From Capitulum mitella (lineage: Eukaryota > Arthropoda > Thecostraca > Pollicipedomorpha > Pollicipedidae), in the NCBI GenBank assembly GCA_030062745.1, contig CP099839.1:7911118-7975117 (forward strand): a stretch of 64,000 nucleotides of DNA, written 5' to 3'. This document shows positions 52,301-61,300 of this stretch, in pieces (within the stretch, counting starts at the first letter, position 1; the number at the start of each line of letters is the position of its first letter). The position numbers and the translations under genes are program-made. Under the pieces are notes generated by a model. It saw only the letters and a list, made by a program, of their open reading frames with translations. It did not search any database and had not been told where the DNA came from.

Positions 52301-55300
52301 GTGTTTTATTACCAGCCCGAGAAATCCGCGAGTGATAAGCGCTGCAGTAACCGGGCCACGGTCCGGCCCAGACGGATCTGACTACTCATTTCCCACCCAG
52401 ACCGAGGCGGTGTCAGGCGGGGCACGTGACTGGACGGAACCAGTTCTGCTTGAGGCCTTAGCCTTTAGCATGCCCCATAAACCGTAGTGGGTATGCTCAG
52501 GCGCATGAACGACCATTCGACTATTTGTGTTTGATGTTTGTTTCGATGTTTGCGTGTATGTTTGGAGTCGCACATGTTGAGCATGGGTAATATTTTCGAG
52601 GGGCGCAGACAAAATTTCCTTAAGGGGGGAGAGGCCCGGGGCTCATTGTGAGCTGAAATCATATGAAGACCGCCTGCTGGGAAGATAATGTGCAATGGTT
52701 TTCGCAAAAAAATGCGGGCTTGGGGCCCTCCAGCCCCCCTCCCCTTTGGCTGCGCCGGTGATATTTTTCTTTTTTGCGGCACTCGAAGCCACATTTTCTG
52801 CCAAACAAAACGGCTTTGTCGGGGAACATGCACTTCCGTGCACACCGCTTCCGAGTGTTACAGATGATGCTGATGTTTAGACCGCTGAGGCCAGCTGAAC
52901 TGTGTCGCGGTCGCTGTGTAATAATATGTCTGACCAGGGACCAATGATTAACTCTGCAGATCGTCAAGGCCATTGTGACCTGCAGGGCGGAGCAGGCGCT
53001 GAATTCTTCTTTCCCGGAAGCAGCCGTGCATAAGTTCAACGATCAGGTGACCACCCAGTTTACCTGCTTCCTCAAGCTACGCATTACATGCTCCCACAGT
53101 TCTCACATTTTACTGAGGGACGTGGAATGCATGATATCAAGGAAACACATTTCTTCTTTTTTGTCTGTATGTATATGAAAAGAAAAAACAGATATGATTA
53201 ACTGGAATTGTTGGTAAAAGAACGATTAAGCGATAGATAATTTAGTGAGTACCATATCTTTGATAAGCGTACGATGGCATCGTGAAAGATAGACGACATT
53301 GACCTCGAACAAGTTTCTGCACCTCTCCTGGTGTTCTTGCTGAAGACAAAACCCACTGAGCTAGGGAATCATTGATACCCACCCCATACTGATGAGTATG
53401 CTGAACGTGTGTGGTGTGGTATGGCGTGCCTGTTTTAATCCAAAGTTCTGGGTCGCAAAAAATTAACTGGTACATAACTGGTACATCACTGAGCATTACT
53501 TGGGTCGCGTGTTTAACATTGGCTCCACGAACTTAGACATCTGCCTCACGTCTCGTCTCCTGTCATTTCGTCATTGCGTCTCGGAGGCATTCTCGCAGTC
53601 ATCCGACGCACTATAGCCGCCCGACAACCGGACGCGGTAATCTGATACCCCCGCACGAGTGAACTTCCTGACTAACCACCGCTGCCGGTGGCCTGCCGAC
53701 GCGTCCGGCCCAGGTGCTGCACCTGCAGTACCGGTCGCGCGTGGAGGCCGGCCTGCGGGACTACCTGACCACGCCGATAGCCGAGCACCGGGCGGCCGAG
53801 TGGGAGGTGTTCGACACGCGCTGCTCGTCCCCCGAGCAGGCGGCGGTGCTCGGGTTCCGCGGCTCCTGTTCGGCCCCTGGTCGGCCTCCGGCGGAGTTCT
53901 GGACCGTGCTCGCCAGGTGTGTGACGAGGTGGCGGCCCGTCACTGGACCTGTCACCGCGTCGCCGTCGCACTTGCCTGCAGGCACGTCTGTGGCAGACGG
54001 GGCGACTGATCTTTTGCCAGAGGGGCGCCTGTGAGACGGGCAGGATGGGGATCCTCTAGTTTGACAGGCGGGGGACAGTCCCCTCACGAGAGAGGCACCT
54101 CTGGGGCAGACGGGGTGGCACTCCTCCCGCCCATGGGAGGGTCCCTGAGGCAGGCTGTGTGGCAAATAGCACCGCTAAAAAATTTCCGGATTGCCTTTAC
54201 GTGCACGGGAAACCGGCGTCCATCAGTGGTGTCTGACTAAAATGTTCGTTCGCGCGCGGCGAACGAGTACGTTTTATGCAGCGACAGCTCAGCTAGTTTG
54301 GCTTCCTCCACAGGGCGTCGCGTCATTGCCGCCACCAGCTGGCGACGGTGCTCTGCGCGTTTCTGTACAGCCCGCAGGGCTCCTGCCTGCCGCCGCAGTC
54401 CTCCCGGCCCGGCCAGGCTGGCTACGACTACGACACGCTGCCGATGAGGGGGCCGCGGCCCAGCCTGGAACGACTTGAACAACGTCAGTGCCCCCCCCCC
54501 CGTCCGTCTCGCGCGGCCTGAGATCACGGCACGCCGCGGCGGGTGCTGGGAGAGGCTCGACCAGCGTCTTTCAGAGACTTCTGAGCACGCTGGCAGCTTG
54601 TGGATCGCGTTCGGCGCGCTGTTGTCGGGCTCGATGTCAGTTTGAGTGCAGAAGAGAAAAGCGCAAACAAAGCTGACTCACTGCCACTAGCATTCATCTT
54701 GCTTCTTTTTCCTACACGGCAGGTTTAACTGCTATCAGATCTTTTAAATCTTCTTTGCACAGTTCAGTGCTAAACGCCAGTCACAGTTCCACTGAAGAGA
54801 ACACAATGGAATCAAAGTTTGACGATTTACAGGATGTTTCAAAATTTCAACCAATCCAAAATCTCCATTCTAGAGTACGTGTGGTACGCTGCGTAAGAAA
54901 GCATCCTGAGGTTTTCACTTCATAACTGTGCTGTGGGTCATATGAATGTGTGTCGCGCATCGAAACTTACGTAACGTGATCGAATTTTTTCATTGCTTCT
55001 CCTCTTTTTTCCCAGTTCTCAAAACTCCCGAACTCGATTTGGTACCTGTGAGAATTGGATTCCTCCTACTTGTCCACAAGGACGTTAATGCCACGGTAAG
55101 ATAGATCGTTGCGAAATGGTGCCTTTTGTGCCACTTGCGAATAGAAACCAAACGAGCCTGAAACTGAGCAACCGTAAAAGATTCCTCAAAACCGAAAAAG
55201 TTCAGTTAAAAAATAGGACATCTTTTCGAGACAGACTCACCATGAGCTCTACGGGCGTCAATGAAGTAGGCGTGATGAACAGGCTAAGGTACCACAAACG

Positions 55301-58300
55301 CATCAACAGAGATAGTTCTAAGACAAGCCGGTGGTTTGTCCAGCTGCAGCTGCTCGGTCAGATCTACAGGCGGCACCACTATTACGTGGTGCACGTGGAC
55401 GCACGGGCCGGCCCTGTTCGGTCCCAGCTGGCGAAAGCCCTCCGGTCGTTGCCCAACGTTCACGTTCTGCCGCCGGAGAGGTCATTCGTCACGTCGTGGG
55501 CCTCTTACTACATCGTCCGAGCCGAACTGGAGGTGAGCTAGTGAGGCTGAGCTATAGAGCGGCTGTGTGGGGTTGGGGTTGGGTTGTTGGGTTGTTAGGT
55601 TGTTCATGTCGGGGTTATTGGGGTTGGGGTTGGTGTGCTGGGTTGTTCAGACTTGCGTGGTCTGTTAGTCTGGTTTTAAGTGCACAAAGTTATGCATTTT
55701 TCCGTAGCGTTATGGAGACTGCTCTGAGCGAAAGGTGTTTGGCCGCGCTATGGGATTTGGCGAAACATTGCACATTTTCCCCGGTGCCGATATCGGAGTA
55801 CGTTTTCTTAATCTGGCATACCTTGAACTTCTTACGAGCCACAATTTCACACCAGTAGCCCAGGCTTATATTTCGGAAGCTTTTAATTCTGATCTCAAAA
55901 ATCAATTAATCACTTGATTTGAAAGGTTGTACGCATCAAGTTCTGCATATTGCGATTTTGACGGAAACTTTGAATTCAGTAACCACTTAAAACTCTACCG
56001 ATGACACCCGTTAGACTAACACATCACGAGCTGGGTGGGGCGGAGGAGCATTGAACAGTCCCACTTTTTTCCTGCTTTATAACTCAGCTGTCAAACGCCG
56101 CTGCGTCACCGACTTTTCAGTATTTATCGGTACATCATTTGCTGTCAATGTCATCCAGGGTCTGTCCAAAATAACGTCATAAACACAATAATGTTTTGCA
56201 GTTTTGCAGTTCTTCTAATTTGCCTGATCCTCATCGATACACTGATGTGGCGAGATGGCCGATAGCTTGCGGTATGTCTCATGTCATGGCGATGAAAGGA
56301 ACAAGTTAAATTAGTAAACTGCGACTTATTTTTCAAATATGGTGCCAATTTATGCCAAGAAACCAGTGGTGACGGGCGTGCATTTAAAGATTTCCTAGAG
56401 CAAACACGAACATTTAGACTTTTTATGAAGTTTCACGATGTTTGCGTGATGATGAGGCATATCGACGTATAAAGTACCTTTTTTCCTCCGACGTTAATTG
56501 GAGTCTTATGCATACGTTTACATGGCTTTCGACTTAAGGATGTACGCAGTCTGCGACTTGTGGTCAAAAACCCATTCTTTCTGAGGGTAGGGATAACTTA
56601 GACAGAATAGACTTGACTGAGGTCCAAAAATTGGCATGTCCTCGATTGCACAGTGGAAGGGAAATGGATTACGGTTTAATTGGGCCGAATCGATCCATTG
56701 ATGCGGAGCTATTAAGAGGGGGTGTCTGACCCCTTCCCCAGCATGCTATCTTCGATTTGTTCCGAAAAATTGCATTCATTCTCGGAGCAGAGATAATGTT
56801 GACTAAGATCAAAAAAGTGGCATATGCTGTGTTGCACTATGGAGGGGAAATGGATTACCGTTCAAAAGAGCCGAATCGATCCATTGATACGGAGCTATTA
56901 AGAGTGGAGGTGCCACTGACTCCATCCCCAGCAGCTGGAAGGTGGCGACATGCCCCATCAAACGCCAGGACTGACGGGTGCATGCACCCACCCTACCGTT
57001 TAGCCTGTTGAACGGCGCCTGACCGTCCCAATGACCCTGCTGACTGAGGTGCTCTGTCGCTCGGTCTGACTCGCTGAGCGGTGTCGGGGCGTGCCCAAAC
57101 TCTGCTGTCTTCAGGTGTTGACGGCGGTCGGTTTGCCCTGTTGAGCTGTGGCCGGGCGTCGGCAGGCTCTGGAGGAGCTGCTGCGGATGGGCGTCTGGGA
57201 CCACGCGGTGCTGCTGAGCGGCTCCGACCTGGCTATTAGGAGCGTGGACGAGCTGGCGGCCGCCCTGGCCGCCCACAGGGGCACCTCCATGCTGTCCACC
57301 TTCGACGGCTGGAAGAACTCTGGGACTCCCGCCTCAGTGAAGTAGGTGCCGCCGTACCTGGTGCCGCGACGGACGCACCTTAACAACATTGATTGGGACG
57401 CTCGTGGCTAACCAAGCATTTCTTCAAATGCATTTTAGCTATGATGCGCATAGGCTATCGAGGCTGTCACGACACCCGTCACGGCTTTTAGTGGCCTTAC
57501 AGAGTGATTATTGTCAGGTTCAGTGACTTCACGTTACGCATCGTAGTATGCGTGGTGGCAGTGAGCGGGATTGTAAAGATAGGCTGCTAAAATTACATGT
57601 TGTTTTTTGTCTTTGAATAACTAGCCAATGTAGGTAAATTTAGGACTTCATGGTTTTTTACTGTTGTTACGCACTTAGGCCAGTGATCGATTATCCGAAG
57701 TGTTCGAAGTGCGCTGTCAAGTGAAGTGCGATGACAGACACATTGTTTTCCTGTGCCCGAAATTCCCGCAGTCACACCAGCTATCAGTGAATCCGCAGTC
57801 AACAACGCATCCAGTTTAATCCGATCAGGGTGGCTCTTTTGCGACCGCTGTCACCCCGCTACTGACCAGAGATCGTACTCTGAGACAGTTGTGAACAGTG
57901 CTTGCGTGACAGTTGCTGCCACGCGATGCCCTCGCGTTACGACAGTGAACACGTGGTTCGTAGGATTTGATCATGTGTGAATCATTTGTGTGTGATGTGT
58001 GATGGTGATGAGATGTGTGAAATTTGTGAATCATGTGCGTAAGTGAAGGTGAATCGTATGAATGTCATTCCAGTAAGCCTGTATGGTGTCTGATGACGGT
58101 GTTGTGTCGGCAGCACGGTGTGTGACAGCCACGTCTTCACTCTGGGAGTTCAGCAGGCTCCCAGTGTAGGGATTCGTCTGAAGGGCAGGTCAGTGACGTC
58201 AGGTGTTTTGTAAGGCCCTCTGACTCAGGGCAGACATGTTTCATGGGCTAAAAGTTTCACGTTGGTAGTTTTAAAACAAGTCATCTAAAAAATCCCATGC

Positions 58301-61300
58301 GTGTAGGGACGTAGCCAAGCCGGGATGGGATCAGATCGGATCAAGAATCCTTCGTAACCAATGGGAACCCTCACAACCAACGGGGGCCCGTGCGGTTAAA
58401 ATCATATAATGGCGTAAAACGGTGGTTGGTGATGACGAAGAAGAAAAGACGACTGCAAGGAGCATCCAGCAGGAACGTCTTTACAAGCAAGCAAAGGCCA
58501 TTTTACACTCCAGCGGGGCGCCGTCATAAGTCGGCGGAGAGTCTCTGCTGGCCAGCCTTCTTACATACCAAAGGGAGGTCCCTCTGGAAACCGACAGGAA
58601 CCCTTTATGGGCCGACTCCAGACAAGCAGTGAACCCCCTACAAGCTAGCAGGGGCCCTTAAACGCTTATTCAGACCACGAGCCTCTCTTCAGAGCACACA
58701 AAGCTCTCTTGCATATTCGGAGTAGTTTTTTAGGTCCGTAAGCTTTCCTTCATGTCAGAAATTTTATTGTTTTACTTTAAGTATCTGTTTCGGAGAGGGT
58801 AAGGCACCCTGCGGACGCGTCTCACTATCCAAAGTACTGTGGCCTTCGGCCCCAGGGGTCCTCTCAGCCGCCACGGGACCCGCTTGGCCTTCAGGGGGGA
58901 GGGGGTGGCTCCCTAGGCTCCCTTGGCTACACCACTGGGCTTATTGGAAAACCTGCCTGGTAAGATACGACTAATTCGTGGACCAAGTTTTGTTCAGTTA
59001 CGATGTTGAAATTCAGGTCTTAACTGCAACGTGTCATTACTGCCTTGTGCGATGTAAGGTGCAGCCACCAGGAGTCATAAGGTGTGATATTATCGTCCGG
59101 CTTGGGATTGCTGAGAACTATTGTGAGGTCTGAATGGGATTTCAATCCGTTTCTTCCCAGTCATTGTCATACACCTAATGCAAAAATCCCCAAAAAGTGA
59201 TGGGTCTAGACCACGGAGCCTCCAAACATGGACCCGTGTATTATTTATTTATATTATTCGTATGTTACGTACTAATGTCTTGGTGACTCAAAGAAAGCAG
59301 CATCCTGTTTCATGGGAGACCCTTCTGCTACATTGTTATAGCTGTCTCCATTGTGCTTCTCCAGTCTTCATTGACGCTGAATGGTGAGACTGCCCTACGT
59401 TTCTGGTGCCAAGCGACGTTTGCACTGTCATTCCCGCTGCTGCGCTGAGTTATGCCCGGCTAGTTCCGCTCCTGAGCTTCGTTATTGCCCCGCTAGTCCC
59501 ACTCCTGAGCTTCATTATTGCCCGTCTAATCCAGCTGCTGAGCTGCAATATTGCCTGCTAGTCCCGCTGCTGAGCTGCAATATTGTCCGGCTAGTCCAGC
59601 TGCTGAGCCGCAATATTGCCCGCTAGTACCGGTGCTGAGCTGCAATGTTACTGTGTGCTTCTCGGTGCTGAGCTGAACAGTGTTGCCCTGTGTTTCCTGG
59701 CGCTGAGCGGCAGTGTCGCTCTGTGTTCTCCGGTGCTGGCCGGCGGTACTGTTCTGTGTTGCCCGGCGCTGAGCGGCCGTGCTCCGCACCTCTGAGCGGC
59801 GTCCTGGCGGCAGTTCGCAGTGGTTCGTGCTTTCGCGGGAGATGGCTGAGTTCGCCTGCAACCTGGAGGAGCACCCGGACGTGGCGAGTCGCATCTTCAG
59901 CTTCAGGAGCCACGGCATCCCGGACGAGTTCTTCTTCTCCACGTTGCTGTATGCCTCTCCGTACAAGTAAGGCGGCCGAGAGCGGTGCCAGGCGAACGCT
60001 GCCCGGCCGGCTGAGTCGGCGCGCAGGGCATCCCAAGGAAGGGGGAATGGGTGAGCTTGAGGAAATTCTTTCCATGAAGTGCAGAGACACTGATGTAGAA
60101 CAGTGGAAAACCATGGCCGACTGCCTCACCCTATTTTTGCCTGCGAATGAGGTTTACGAAGTCATGCTCCGAATGCAGGAACGTAACCAACCCCTACTGT
60201 GCGTGTTTAGAAATGCCCATTCTTTTTTAACGTTTATTCTTAGTGATGTCGGCATGGAGTGCGTAGGAATCGCATAGGTGAAAAACCGGTGCATGTTGCT
60301 GAGATTGCATGCGTAGAATAGACGACGCCTCGCTAGTGACGTAAATGTAGACATTCGCTAAATGCAAGGACTCGCAAAGGCATGCACGTTTATCAGCAAC
60401 CGGAATTCCGTGTCAGCAAATCAAACCTTCGAGTCAGTCAAAACACCAGCGCAAATCAGCCATCTTTTTCCAAAAAGTCCCGAGTCACCCCGTGCCCGCC
60501 CGCCACACGGCGCCGCAGGGAGGCTCTGGTGAACTCCAACCTGCACCACATCAAGAACTTCAAGCCGGAGAACGTGGACGGCCTGTGCCGGCACCAGGAC
60601 GACGCCGACTTTTGCGGCAGGGCAGTGGCCGGGGCGGGCGGCCGGCGGCGTGCGTTCGGGGGGTCGGGGTCGGAGCCGGCCGCCGCCGCTGCGGGTGCAG
60701 CCTGTGGGCTGTCGCGGTCGGGGAAGGCACTGCCTGTGGGGTCTTGGGCTCGGCGTTTGTAGACAGTGGCCACCAGTCGCACCGCAGGGATCCGCGGGGG
60801 TCTGATTTGGCGAGGTTTGTCTGGTTTGTTATGGTCCCAAGCATGGCGCTATCTTGCCCGTAGTGGGTTTCAAATGCTGCTGTGGGGGACTGGGGACACG
60901 TGATAGTGTGCGACAGGATTCACTTTCGATAAGTTGTTCTTCGTCTTTGAACCCCTGGCATTTTTGCCAAGACAGAGGCCAGAGCGCTCATACTGATCTT
61001 ACCACGGTGGCCTGCGTGTATGAGTAGGAACGAGCAGGGATTCAGAACCCAGCAATCCGACAGTGCTCGCCTCTATGGATGGGGTGGTTCGGAAATCCTC
61101 CATGACATAGTTTACCATCTCCATGCCTTTTCTTGGGGGGGGAGGCTACCAGCGTTCTGCACACTATTCTTCAGTTATCCCGGCTGAAAGACTAGATGCC
61201 TTGGCTTTACAAGGAAATTATTCGTTTTAAACAGTTCTGTAGTTTGTGGTTGATGAAACCCCATTACATCCTGAATGTTGATTATTTGGGCTGCCACTCC

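Larger units (their letters stand above)
58189..59813 (+). other. Intron 14 of the GT14 gene
   Basis: Holds a weak ~21-bp minisatellite (58330-58700) and a strong 32-33-bp one (59450-59800). Otherwise nothing. Confidence 0.45.
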
